A stretch of 33,489 bases of DNA from Trueperaceae bacterium (GTDB lineage Bacteria > Deinococcota > Deinococci > Deinococcales > Trueperaceae), in NCBI GenBank assembly GCA_013697735.1, contig JACCWH010000153.1, positions 1 to 33,489 on the forward strand, read 5' to 3'. The stretch's first letter is position 1; each line of letters begins with the position of its first letter. The position numbers and the translations under genes are program-made. Below the pieces are notes generated by a model. That model made no database searches and was not told the DNA's origin. It saw only the letters and a list, made by a program, of their open reading frames with translations. Below, piece after piece: positions 14,562 through 21,806 of this stretch.

Positions 14562-15671
14562 TCATGCCTCCCGCCGACTCCGGGGCGCGATCTCGTCGTG
14601 CGCGGCCTCACCGACGGGCGCTCGCGAGCGCCCGTCGGTCGTGAAGAACCGCCGTTTCAGCCACAGCGACACGCTCACGAGGCCGATCAGCACGGGCACC
14701 TCGACCAATGGACCGATGATGGCCGCGAAGGCGACCCCGGAGCCGATGCCGAAGACGCCGATCGCGACGGCGAGCGACAGTTCGAAGTTGTTGCTCGCCG
14801 CCGTGAACGACAGCGTCGCCGTCTTCGCGTAGTCGGCCCCGATGGCGCGCCCCATGGCGAAGCTCACCAGGAACATCACCACGAAGTAGATGAGCAGCGG
14901 CACCGCGATGAGCACGACGTCGAACGGGTTCGTGAGGATCGCCGCCCCCTCGAGCCCGAACATCACGACGATCGTGAAGAGCAGCGCGCCGAGCGTGACC
15001 GGGCTGATCCGCGGCAGGAAGGTGCGGTCGTACCACGTGCGCCCCATCGTAGGGATGAGCGCGACGCGCAGCAGCACCCCCACCCCGAACGGCAGACCGA
15101 GGTAGAGGAGTACGGCCAGGGCGACATCGAGGATCGAGATGTCGACGACGGCACCTTCGAGCCCGAGCCAGGCAGGGAATACGGTCACGAACGCGAACGC
15201 ATAGGCGCTGAAGAAGAGGATCTGGAAGATGCTGTTGAAGGCCACGAGCCCGGCGGCGTAGTCGTTGTCGCCGTCGGCGAGTTGGTTCCAGACGAGCACC
15301 ATGGCGATGCAGCGCGCCAGCCCGATGAGGATCACGCCGACCATGTACTCGGGGTGATCGCGGAGGAAGATCACCGCCAGCGCGAACATGAGCACCGGCC
15401 CGATCACCCAGTTCTGGAGGAGCGACAGCGTCAGCACGCGCACGTCGGAGAAGACGCGCGGCAGTTCGCCGTAGCGCACCTTCGCGAGCGGCGGGATCAT
15501 CATGAGGATGAGACCTATCGCGATCGGCACGTTCGTGGCGCCCACGCTCCAGCCGTGCACGAGGTCGCCGAAGGCGGGCACCCACGCGCCCAACGCCACG
15601 CCGATACCCATGGCCACGAAGATCCACACGGTGAGGTAGCGATCCAGGGGCGAGAGGCGGCGCGCGATCAT
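14562..15671 (-). CDS. acr3: Arsenite efflux permease ACR3
   Basis: This 369-residue inner membrane protein has about ten transmembrane segments and belongs to the ACR3 (arsenical resistance-3) family, which expels arsenite. The conserved motif [15 protein letters not shown] contains the Cys needed for transport in known members, and [13 protein letters not shown] in the second half is also characteristic. The ATG at 15671 overlaps the arsC stop (ATGA) and starts with the usual short cytoplasmic tail before the first helix; the Arg-rich extension to 15866 lies inside arsC and is not real. As the last gene of arsR-arsC-acr3, it exports the arsenite that ArsC produces. Confidence 0.95.
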   Translation of the reverse strand: MIARRLSPLDRYLTVWIFVAMGIGVALGAWVPAFGDLVHGWSVGATNVPIAIGLILMMIPPLAKVRYGELPRVFSDVRVLTLSLLQNWVIGPVLMFALAVIFLRDHPEYMVGVILIGLARCIAMVLVWNQLADGDNDYAAGLVAFNSIFQILFFSAYAFAFVTVFPAWLGLEGAVVDISILDVALAVLLYLGLPFGVGVLLRVALIPTMGRTWYDRTFLPRISPVTLGALLFTIVVMFGLEGAAILTNPFDVVLIAVPLLIYFVVMFLVSFAMGRAIGADYAKTATLSFTAASNNFELSLAVAIGVFGIGSGVAFAAIIGPLVEVPVLIGLVSVSLWLKRRFFTTDGRSRAPVGEAAHDEIAPRSRREA

Positions 15672-16162
15672 GTGCGCACCCGCATCGCGGCAGCTCCGGT
15701 GAGTTCGTCGTCGGGCGGCACGGCGCCGCGCCCGAGGCCGTCGACGACCGCGCGGCTCATGGCGCCGATGGCGTCGCGCACGTCGCGCCACGCTCCGAGC
15801 GGCGCGCCGCTCGGGTCGGGGAACGACACGTGGCGGCGCGCCGTCGCGGCCGGATAGACGGGGCACGCCTCGTGGGCGTCGTCGCAGACGGTGAGCACGA
15901 CGTCGAAGGTCCAGGGATCGTCGATCTCGTCGAGACGCTTGCTGGTGTGCGTCCCGAGGTCGATGCCGACCTCGGCCATCACCGTCAGTGCTTCAGATTT
16001 GACGCGGGTGCGCTCGGTACCGGCGGAGTGGACCTCGATCTCGAGTCCCGTCTGGTGGGCGTGGTGTCGGATCCAGCCCTCTGCCATCTGGCTGCGCGCG
16101 GAATTGTGGGTACAGAGCACCAACACCCGTGTCGAGCACGCCCCTCGCTCCTGAGCGCTCAC
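15668..16162 (-). CDS. arsC: Arsenate reductase, thioredoxin-coupled type
   Basis: This 164-residue protein has the low-molecular-weight tyrosine phosphatase fold. It carries the Cys-x5-Arg loop CTHNSAR (Cys17, Arg23) and two more Cys in CDDAHEACP (Cys93 and Cys100, seven apart) that match the redox relay Cys82/Cys89 of the thioredoxin-linked ArsC group. It reduces arsenate to arsenite for ACR3 to export. The start is a GTG at 16162 that overlaps the arsR stop (GTGA). The C-terminal 15 residues extend past the usual end and may be a lineage feature. Family and role are certain; thioredoxin as reductant is known for the family. Confidence 0.94.
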   Translation of the reverse strand: MSAQERGACSTRVLVLCTHNSARSQMAEGWIRHHAHQTGLEIEVHSAGTERTRVKSEALTVMAEVGIDLGTHTSKRLDEIDDPWTFDVVLTVCDDAHEACPVYPAATARRHVSFPDPSGAPLGAWRDVRDAIGAMSRAVVDGLGRGAVPPDDELTGAAAMRVRT

Positions 16163-16470
16163 GTCGCCACCCTGCGGGGAGCGTGGGCGAATCGCGCGAG
16201 CCGGTCGGCGATGGCCGCGAAAGCGGCGGGCTCGAGATCGTAGTAGACCCAGCGGCCTCGCTTCTCGGCGCGCACGAGGCCGGCATCGACGAGCAGCTTC
16301 ATGTGGTGCGAGACGGTCGGTTGGCTGAGGCCGAGGAGTTGCTCGAAATCACAGCCGCAGACGCCGTCACCGCGGCTGCAGCAGCTCGCCACGGGCGCGT
16401 GGAGGAACTCGAGTATCTGGAGCCGGACCGGGTCGGCGATCGCCTTGAGCGGGAGCGCGAGGTCGTCCAT
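16159..16470 (-). CDS. arsR: Arsenite-responsive repressor, ArsR/SmtB family
   Basis: This 103-residue winged-helix repressor shows the recognition helix SQPTVSHHMKLL (49-60) and the wing KRGRWVYYDL. Cys38 and Cys40 in GVCGCDF correspond to the Cys-x-Cys arsenite sensor in helix 3 of classical ArsR. Two further Cys (30, 31) just before may add a third sulfur ligand. It should release DNA on binding As(III) or Sb(III). The ATG at 16470 lies 6 bases after TAGGAT, with no clear ribosome binding site, so the operon mRNA is probably leaderless. The inverted repeats covering that box (16472-16497) are the likely autoregulatory operator. It heads arsR-arsC-acr3. Confidence 0.93.
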   Translation of the reverse strand: MDDLALPLKAIADPVRLQILEFLHAPVASCCSRGDGVCGCDFEQLLGLSQPTVSHHMKLLVDAGLVRAEKRGRWVYYDLEPAAFAAIADRLARFAHAPRRVAT

Positions 16471-16471
16471 C

Positions 16472-16497
16472 CATCGATCCTACTCGATGTATCGATG
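16472..16497 (-). promoter_or_regulatory. ars operator overlapping the leaderless arsR promoter
   Basis: ATCGA (16473-16477), six bases, then TCGAT (16484-16488) forms an inverted repeat of the spacing used by ArsR/SmtB repressors. A second nested repeat, TCGAT-GT-ATCGA (16484-16495), and an outer pair CATCGAT/ATCGATG (16472-16478 and 16491-16497) share the same bases. The -10 box TAGGAT (16482-16477) lies inside. Bound repressor would cover both the -10 box and the transcription start. Confidence 0.65.
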
Positions 16498-16538
16498 AGC
16501 GTCTATGCGAGTGCGCTACGGCCCTCACGCCACGCGGT

Positions 16539-17174
16539 TCACGACGTGCGCCGTGTGAGCGCCGCGGTGACCCCGAGCGCCACGAAGACGCCCCCCGTCA
16601 CCCATCGCTGCGCCGCTAGCACCCGACGGCCACGCCCGCGCAGCAGCACGCGCCGCGCGCTCCCGGCCAAGAGGGCGAAGCAGGAATCGGAACTCACCCC
16701 CAACGCCGTGAAGGTCAGCCCGAGCGCCAACATCTGCGGCGCCACCGCGCGCTCGGGGTCGACGAACTGTGGGAGGAAGGCGAGGAAGAAGAGCGCCGTC
16801 TTCGGATTCAGCAGATTGACCATCGCCCCCTGGCGGAACGTGGCCCATGCGTTCTGGGGGACGAGCGCCGTACGAGGCCCGGGGGCGTCGGGCGACAGCA
16901 GTCTGCGAATCCCAATCCAGAGGAGGTAGGCAGCGCCGGCGTACTTCACGATCGAGAAGGCGAGTGCCGACGAGGAGAGCAGCGCGGAGATGCCAAGAGT
17001 CGCGGCGAGCACATGGCCGAGCGTACCGAGACCGATTCCCGCTACCGATACGAGTCCGGAGCGCGGTCCTTCGTCGAGGCTCCGACCGATGATGTAGAGC
17101 ACGGAGGGCCCCGGCGTGACGAGCAGGACGATCGCCGCAACGACGAAGACGGTCCATGACGACGCATCTGGCAC
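16539..17174 (-). CDS. LysE/RhtB-family exporter
   Basis: This 211-residue inner membrane protein has six predicted transmembrane segments. It contains the family motif LLVTPGPSVLYI near the N-terminus, then AAYLLWIGIR and NLLNPKTALFFLAFLPQFV. Members export amino acids or small metabolites by proton exchange. The GTG at 17174 is chosen because GAGAGGA lies just upstream and the length then matches the family; the frame to 17291 would remove the normal start. It has its own -35/-10 promoter and lies directly upstream of arsR on the same strand, with 68 bases between. The substrate is not predictable, and a link to arsenic is not supported beyond position. Confidence 0.88.
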   Translation of the reverse strand: MPDASSWTVFVVAAIVLLVTPGPSVLYIIGRSLDEGPRSGLVSVAGIGLGTLGHVLAATLGISALLSSSALAFSIVKYAGAAYLLWIGIRRLLSPDAPGPRTALVPQNAWATFRQGAMVNLLNPKTALFFLAFLPQFVDPERAVAPQMLALGLTFTALGVSSDSCFALLAGSARRVLLRGRGRRVLAAQRWVTGGVFVALGVTAALTRRTS

Positions 17175-17220
17175 GAGGATCCTCTCGACGTTCGGCGCAG
17201 CGCTCGCACCGACTGGCTGG

Positions 17221-17249
17221 ATGCTACGTCCGTCTGGCTGGCGACGCAA
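17221..17249 (-). promoter_or_regulatory. Promoter of the LysE-family gene
   Basis: On the minus strand TTGCGT (17249-17244) and TAGCAT (17226-17221) are 17 bases apart. The predicted start is about 40 bases before the GTG at 17174, leaving room for the visible ribosome binding site. Confidence 0.5.
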
Positions 17250-17271
17250 CCACCACCCGTCGCGTATGCCG

Positions 17272-17277
17272 TAGTAT
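17272..17277 (+). promoter_or_regulatory. -10 box of a leaderless promoter (radical SAM gene)
   Basis: TAGTAT lies 7 bases before the ATG at 17285. No convincing ribosome binding site: AAGG lies directly against the start codon, too close to work. Confidence 0.5.
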
Positions 17278-17284
17278 CTAAGGT

Positions 17285-18379
17285 ATGACAACGCCCCAGC
17301 GCCGCGGGCGCGGCGCCGGCCTCGATCCGGCCAACCGCTTCACGCACATCGAGATCGCACCCGACGGCGACGAACTCGACCACGCGTTTCGCGCCGGCGA
17401 CGACGAAAACGACGCGCCGACGCGCTACCTTCGCGACACCAGCCGTCGCATCATCAGCACCAACGACTCCCCAGACATCGGCTTCGACGCGAGCCTGAAC
17501 CCGTACCGCGGCTGCGAACACGGGTGCAGCTACTGCTACGCGCGTCCCACGCACGAGTACCTCGGCCTCTCCGCCGGTCTCGACTTCGAGCGCGTCATCA
17601 TGGTGAAGGAAGACGCGCCCGAGCTGCTCGCCGCCGAGCTCGCCAAGGCGTCGTGGCGACCGAGGACGCTCGCCCTCTCGGGCGTCACCGACCCCTACCA
17701 ACCGGTCGAGCGTCGCCTCGAGATCACGCGGCGGTGCCTGCAGGTCCTCGCTGCGCACAGGAACCCGGTGGCCGTGATCACCAAGAACGCGCTCGTGACG
17801 CGCGACGTCGACGTTTTGCAGGAGCTCGCCGCGTTCGGCGCCGCGAGCGTCACGCTCTCGATCACCACGCTCGACGAGGAGTTGCGGCGCGTGCTCGAGC
17901 CACGCACCTCCACCGCTGCGCGGCGGCTCGCAGGGGTGCGGACGTTGGCGCAGGCCGGCGTGAGCGTCGGCGTCAACGTGGCACCGATCATCCCCGGGCT
18001 CAACGACCACGAGGTCCCGGCGATCCTGGAGGCCGCCGCCGCGGCCGGCGCGACGCGAGCCTCCTACACCCTCTTGCGCCTCCCGGGCGCCGTGGCCGAG
18101 ATCTTCACGGAGTGGTTGCGGCGCCACCGGCCCGAACGGGCCGATCGGGTACTCGCACGCATCCGCGACGCTCGCGGTGGCCGCCTGAACGACGCCCGCT
18201 TCGGCCACCGAATGCACGGCTCCGGACCATACGCCGACAGCACGGCGCAGCTCTTTCGCCTCGGTTGCGCGCGTGTCGGGCTCGCCGCGCCGTGGCCGCC
18301 GCTCGAAACCCGCCACTTCCGTGTGCCGGGCACGACGCGCCAAGGCGGGCTCTTCGATGGCGACGGCGCCGCGGGGTGA
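17285..18379 (+). CDS. Radical SAM protein, PA0069/Rv2578c-like (SplB-related)
   Basis: This 364-residue cytoplasmic iron-sulfur protein carries the radical SAM cluster motif CEHGCSYC with Cys77, Cys81 and Cys84. The flanking NPYRG and YARPTHEYLG segments are typical of the PA0069 group distantly related to spore photoproduct lyase. Downstream, LSGVTDPYQPVE and PIIPGLND line the barrel. It should use a 4Fe-4S cluster and SAM to generate a radical; the substrate of this group is not established as far as I know. It lies just upstream of the rarA fusion gene, 22 bases from its start, so the two may be partly cotranscribed. A DNA-repair role would fit the neighbour and the SplB kinship but is only a guess. 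Confidence 0.87.
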   Translation: MTTPQRRGRGAGLDPANRFTHIEIAPDGDELDHAFRAGDDENDAPTRYLRDTSRRIISTNDSPDIGFDASLNPYRGCEHGCSYCYARPTHEYLGLSAGLDFERVIMVKEDAPELLAAELAKASWRPRTLALSGVTDPYQPVERRLEITRRCLQVLAAHRNPVAVITKNALVTRDVDVLQELAAFGAASVTLSITTLDEELRRVLEPRTSTAARRLAGVRTLAQAGVSVGVNVAPIIPGLNDHEVPAILEAAAAAGATRASYTLLRLPGAVAEIFTEWLRRHRPERADRVLARIRDARGGRLNDARFGHRMHGSGPYADSTAQLFRLGCARVGLAAPWPPLETRHFRVPGTTRQGGLFDGDGAAG

Positions 18380-18385
18380 GAGCGG

Positions 18386-18391
18386 TACGCT
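18386..18391 (+). promoter_or_regulatory. Possible -10 box of the rarA fusion gene
   Basis: TACGCT lies 10 bases before the ATG at 18402, slightly further than in the other leaderless-type promoters here. Read-through from the upstream radical SAM gene is an alternative. Confidence 0.35.
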
Positions 18392-18401
18392 GCGAAGCGG
18401 C

Positions 18402-20603
18402 ATGACGCGATCCCCGAGCCTCTTCCACCGTCCGGAGGACGAACCCCTGGCGGCGCGGATGCGGCCCCGTACGCTCGACGAATTCGTCGGGCAGGATCAC
18501 ATCCTCGGACCGGGGCGCCTGCTGCGCCGCGCCATACAGGCCGATCAGCTCACGTCGCTGATCTTCTATGGCCCCCCGGGTACCGGCAAGACGACCCTGG
18601 CGCGGGTCATCGCGAACTCCACGCGCGCGCACTTCACCGCCCTCAACGCGGTGCTCTCGGGCGTCAAGGACATCCGTGAGGCCGTCGCCGAGGCGCAGGA
18701 GCGGCAACGCGCGGGACATCGCACGATCCTCTTCGTCGACGAGGTACACCGCTTCAACAAGGCACAGCAGGACGCGCTCCTCCCCTGGGTCGAGAGCGGC
18801 ACCGTGGTGCTCATCGGGGCCACCACCGAGAACCCGTATTTCGAAGTCAACAAGGCCCTCGTGTCGCGCAGCCGCATCTTCCAACTCAAGCCGCACGACG
18901 AGAGCGATCTGCGGCGCGTGGTCGCACTCGTGTTGGCCGACGAGCGCCGCGGTCTGGGATCCGTTCCGGTGGACCTAGCAGCCGATGCTCTCGACCACCT
19001 CGTGAACGTCGCCAACGGCGACGCACGAGCGCTGCTGAACGCTCTGGAGCTGGCCGCGACCACCACGCCGCCAGACGAAGCCGGCCGCGTGACGATCACG
19101 CGCGAGGTGGCCGAGGAGTCGATCCAGCAGCGCGCAGTGCTCTACGACAAGGAGGGCGACGCCCACTTCGACACCATCAGCGCGTTCATCAAGAGCGTTC
19201 GCGGCTCGGACGCCGACGCCGCCCTCTACTGGCTCGCGAAGATGGTCTACGCCGGCGAGGACCCGCGCTTCATCCTGCGCCGTCTCATCATCCTGGCGAG
19301 CGAAGACGTCGGACTCGCCGACCCCCAGGCGCTGGGCGTGGTGACGAGCGCGGCCCAGGCCTACGACTACGTCGGTCTCCCGGAAGGGCGCTACCACCTC
19401 GCGCAGGCGACCCTCTACCTCGCGACCGCGCCGAAATCGAACAGCACCATGGGCTTCTTCGACGCGCTCGAAGCGGTCCGGAAGGAGCGCGAAGCCGAGG
19501 TCCCGAATCACCTGCGCGACGGCAACCGCGACGCTGAAGGCTTCGGGCATGGCGCCGGCTACGCCTATCCCCACGCCTACCGCGAGCACTGGGTCGCGCA
19601 GCAGTACCTCCCCGCCGCGCTCCAGGGCAAGGTCTTCTACCGACCCTCCGATCGCGGCAGCGAAGGCCGAATCCGCGACGACGTCGATCGTCGGCGCGAA
19701 GCGCAGCTCGCTGCCATGCTGGAGGAGGGGACGCACGCACCCGTCGAGATCCTGACGCACGGCCCCGCCGACCGGGCACGCGATCGTTGGCTCGAACGGA
19801 CCGTCTCCAGCGCCGGCGAGCGCCTCGGACGCGTGCGCGACGTGCTCTTCGACCTCGCCCGGGTCCAGCGGCACTTCGTCGTGCTCGACGTCGCCGCGGG
19901 CACGGGGCTCCTCACCTGGGAGGCAGTGCGGCGCACACCGGAAGGGCAGGTCTGGGCGGCCGTGCACGAGTCGGCGCACGCGACGACGCTGCGCGAGGGG
20001 GCCGCGCGCCTCGACGAGCTCGCTCGCCCCGTGGTGCTCGAGTCGGCGCCCGAGGGGGTCCCGGCGGCGCTCGCCGCCGGGTCGCACGAGCCGATTCGCT
20101 TCGACCGCGTCTTCGCGCGCGACGTCCTCCAGCACATCGCGGAACCCACCGCGTGGCTCCGCGCCATCGCCTCTTGGCTCACGCACGACGGCAGCGTCTT
20201 CCTCGCCGAGGTCGACGCGTCGCGCGCGCAGCGCCTCTCGACGCTCGTCGATTGGTCGGGACGCGAGGCGCTCGGAACGGCGGTCGCCGAGGCCGAGGCG
20301 ACGCTCTACGGCGAAGCCCCGGCGTGGACGGCGGCGAGGCTCGTCGCGCTCGCGCACGATGCCGGGCTCGCCGACGCGAGCCACCACGAGGTGGTGGTGC
20401 GAGCCGATCAGCGCATCTCGGCGCGCGCCGTCGAGCGCTGGTTCGGCACCGCCGAAACGCCGGGACCGTACGCAGCTGCGCTCGCCAAGCGGCTCGAGGG
20501 CGCCGAGCTCGCCGAGGTCGAGCGCCGCTACCGCACGCGCTTCGCCGACCACGTCGTGCCGTGGCGGACGGTGGTGACCATCGTGCGAGCAGGCGGATCG
20601 TGA
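18402..20603 (+). CDS. rarA: RarA/MgsA AAA+ ATPase fused to a methyltransferase-like domain
   Basis: This 733-residue protein is two proteins in one frame. Residues 1-440 are a full RarA (MgsA/WRNIP1 family) replication-maintenance ATPase, with Walker A GPPGTGKTT at 57-65, Walker B DEVHRFNK from 113, sensor GATTENPYFEVN, and the C-terminal tetramerisation and MgsA regions ending near YLPAALQGKVFY. Residues about 460-733 add a Rossmann-like SAM methyltransferase domain with VLDVAAGTGLLTWEAVRR (motif I from 494), an Asp-containing FDRVFARDVLQHI segment and a LAEVDASRA strand. Ordinary RarA ends at about 430-450 residues. No stop or frameshift occurs at the junction. RarA acts at stalled forks and single-stranded DNA; the methyltransferase part has no known partner that I can name. 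The stop codon sits inside a strong hairpin. Confidence 0.9.
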   Translation: MTRSPSLFHRPEDEPLAARMRPRTLDEFVGQDHILGPGRLLRRAIQADQLTSLIFYGPPGTGKTTLARVIANSTRAHFTALNAVLSGVKDIREAVAEAQERQRAGHRTILFVDEVHRFNKAQQDALLPWVESGTVVLIGATTENPYFEVNKALVSRSRIFQLKPHDESDLRRVVALVLADERRGLGSVPVDLAADALDHLVNVANGDARALLNALELAATTTPPDEAGRVTITREVAEESIQQRAVLYDKEGDAHFDTISAFIKSVRGSDADAALYWLAKMVYAGEDPRFILRRLIILASEDVGLADPQALGVVTSAAQAYDYVGLPEGRYHLAQATLYLATAPKSNSTMGFFDALEAVRKEREAEVPNHLRDGNRDAEGFGHGAGYAYPHAYREHWVAQQYLPAALQGKVFYRPSDRGSEGRIRDDVDRRREAQLAAMLEEGTHAPVEILTHGPADRARDRWLERTVSSAGERLGRVRDVLFDLARVQRHFVVLDVAAGTGLLTWEAVRRTPEGQVWAAVHESAHATTLREGAARLDELARPVVLESAPEGVPAALAAGSHEPIRFDRVFARDVLQHIAEPTAWLRAIASWLTHDGSVFLAEVDASRAQRLSTLVDWSGREALGTAVAEAEATLYGEAPAWTAARLVALAHDAGLADASHHEVVVRADQRISARAVERWFGTAETPGPYAAALAKRLEGAELAEVERRYRTRFADHVVPWRTVVTIVRAGGS

Positions 20604-20626
20604 CGGGTGGTGACGCCCGTCACGAT
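20597..20626 (+). terminator. Terminator hairpin overlapping the rarA stop codon
   Basis: A perfect 11-bp stem, ATCGTGACGGG (20597-20607) with CCCGTCACGAT (20616-20626), has an 8-base loop. The TGA stop (20601-20603) is in the left arm. CTTC rather than a T-run follows. No gene is seen between here and 20721. Confidence 0.6.
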
Positions 20627-20721
20627 CTTCGTCGGTGAGAACGGCAGCGGCAAGCCGTCCGACGATCTCGAGAAGCATTCCTCCGGCATCTCTGAGGGGC
20701 GCACAGCGTCCCGATCCGTCC

Positions 20722-21654
20722 TCAGTCGCTTCGGTCGATCCGATCGTAGGCCCGCAGACGCAGCAGCGCATCGAGCGTGAGCATGCCGGCCCACGCGACA
20801 CGCTGCCGCTCCCACACGTCCTCATTACGCCCCCACGACCAGGTCGGCCACCACGCACCATCGTCGGCCTGCTCCTCGACGAGGTAATCGAGATTGGCAT
20901 CGATCGCGTCTGAGAGCCGCCCGGCGAAGGCGCTCCCTGGGCGAGGGGCGACGGCCAGGGGCCTGAGGGCGTACCCGCTCCACGCGTCGCGATCTCGCGC
21001 CACGAGCGCATCGACCGCGCTCACGAGCACCTCGTGGAGCCGGAGGCGCACGGGCACGGGAAGGTCGGGGGAGTCGAGCAGCGCAACGGCGGCGGTGACA
21101 TCGTGCACCTCGAGGGGTGTGTCGGCCGCCGCCCAGGCTTCGACATCGCGCACCACGTCCTCGGCCAGCGCGTCGAGCCAGCCATCCTCGTCGGCGCGCA
21201 AGGTGTAGAGCTGCGCGAGGAGGTCGGCCTTGGGATTGACGCGGAAGCCATTGAAGCGATTCTCGAGCCCCTCGGTGTCCCACCACGGTGCATGGGGCGC
21301 ATCCTCGGTCTCGGGGGGCACGATCGGCCAGACGCGCTCGTACGGCGCGATCGAGGCACGAACGTACGCGGCTGCCGACGCCACGACCGGATGGTCACCC
21401 GGAGCCTCGACTTCGGCGAGGCGGCGGAGGGCGATACTCGTCGCGAGCGCGCCGGATGCCCCGGTGAGCGCATCGGGTTCGAGTCCGTGACCGAAGCCGC
21501 CATCGGGGTTCTGGTATCGCTGCAGTTCGTCGATCACACGCCAGGTCGGTCCGTCGACGAATGTCCGCTCGAAGATTGCGAGTTCGAGGGGCCGGGCGTA
21601 CTGGGCGAGGAAGGCGTGAGCGTGCGAGAACGCCTCCACGCTGAGTCGATGCAT
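20722..21654 (-). CDS. Predicted terpenoid-cyclase-like alpha-barrel protein, function unknown
   Basis: This 310-residue soluble protein resembles the prenyltransferase/squalene-oxidase repeat (alpha-alpha barrel) fold. Repeats of the form Q..DGGFG / DDGAWW are visible: RYQNPDGGFGHGLEPD near residue 45-60 and EEQADDGAWWPTWSWG near 275-290. The central region between them is more diverged. I do not see the DxDD or DCTAE motifs of true triterpene cyclases, and there is no signal peptide or membrane segment, so catalysis is doubtful. The ATG at 21654 is chosen because TATACT lies 5 bases upstream; the frame to 21822 is not supported. It stands alone between the rarA fusion gene and the iron importer. 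Other possibilities are a carbohydrate-active or scaffold protein with the same barrel. Confidence 0.65.
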   Translation of the reverse strand: MHRLSVEAFSHAHAFLAQYARPLELAIFERTFVDGPTWRVIDELQRYQNPDGGFGHGLEPDALTGASGALATSIALRRLAEVEAPGDHPVVASAAAYVRASIAPYERVWPIVPPETEDAPHAPWWDTEGLENRFNGFRVNPKADLLAQLYTLRADEDGWLDALAEDVVRDVEAWAAADTPLEVHDVTAAVALLDSPDLPVPVRLRLHEVLVSAVDALVARDRDAWSGYALRPLAVAPRPGSAFAGRLSDAIDANLDYLVEEQADDGAWWPTWSWGRNEDVWERQRVAWAGMLTLDALLRLRAYDRIDRSD

Positions 21655-21659
21655 GCGGC

Positions 21660-21665
21660 AGTATA
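21660..21665 (-). promoter_or_regulatory. -10 box of a leaderless promoter (alpha-barrel protein gene)
   Basis: TATACT on the minus strand, 5 bases before the ATG at 21654, with no ribosome binding site between. Confidence 0.5.
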
Positions 21666-21695
21666 GGCGCACGCCTGCGGTCCTGCCGGTGCGTC

Positions 21696-21725
21696 TTGAC
21701 GCCCGCGGCGTGGTTCGCATAGCAT
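21696..21725 (+). promoter_or_regulatory. Promoter of the iron importer binding-protein gene
   Basis: TTGACG (21696-21701) and TAGCAT (21720-21725) are 18 bases apart, one of the best sigma-70 matches in the window. The predicted start is near 21732, giving a leader of about 75 bases. Confidence 0.6.
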
Positions 21726-21733
21726 CACCACGT

Positions 21734-21799
21734 AATCCCGACTTGAACACTCGGGATTCGCTCCCGACTCCACGAGTCCCACCGAGTGGCTCGGAAGGA
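21734..21799 (+). promoter_or_regulatory. Structured leader with three hairpins before the iron importer
   Basis: Three non-overlapping inverted repeats follow the predicted start: AATCCCGA/TCGGGATT (21734-21741 and 21751-21758, loop 9), GACTC-CAC-GAGTC (21766-21778) and CCGAG-TGG-CTCGG (21782-21794). The last shares two bases with the ribosome binding site GGAAGGA (21793-21799). Alternative pairings exist: TCGGGA (21751-21756) with TCCCGA (21762-21767), and ACTCGG (21749-21754) with CCGAGT (21782-21787). The second alternative would open the third hairpin. The first repeat could also be a protein operator at the transcription start. A regulatory switch is inference. Confidence 0.45.
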
Positions 21800-21806
21800 C
21801 GACCAC

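Noticed and set aside
15672-15866. Upstream extension of acr3 to 15866
   Set aside because: It would be an Arg-rich shadow of arsC before the first membrane segment; the ATG at 15671 overlaps the arsC stop as expected.
18975-21011. Open frame of 678 codons on the minus strand antisense to the rarA fusion
   Set aside because: It is the mirror of a well-supported gene, crosses its terminator, and shows no motif.
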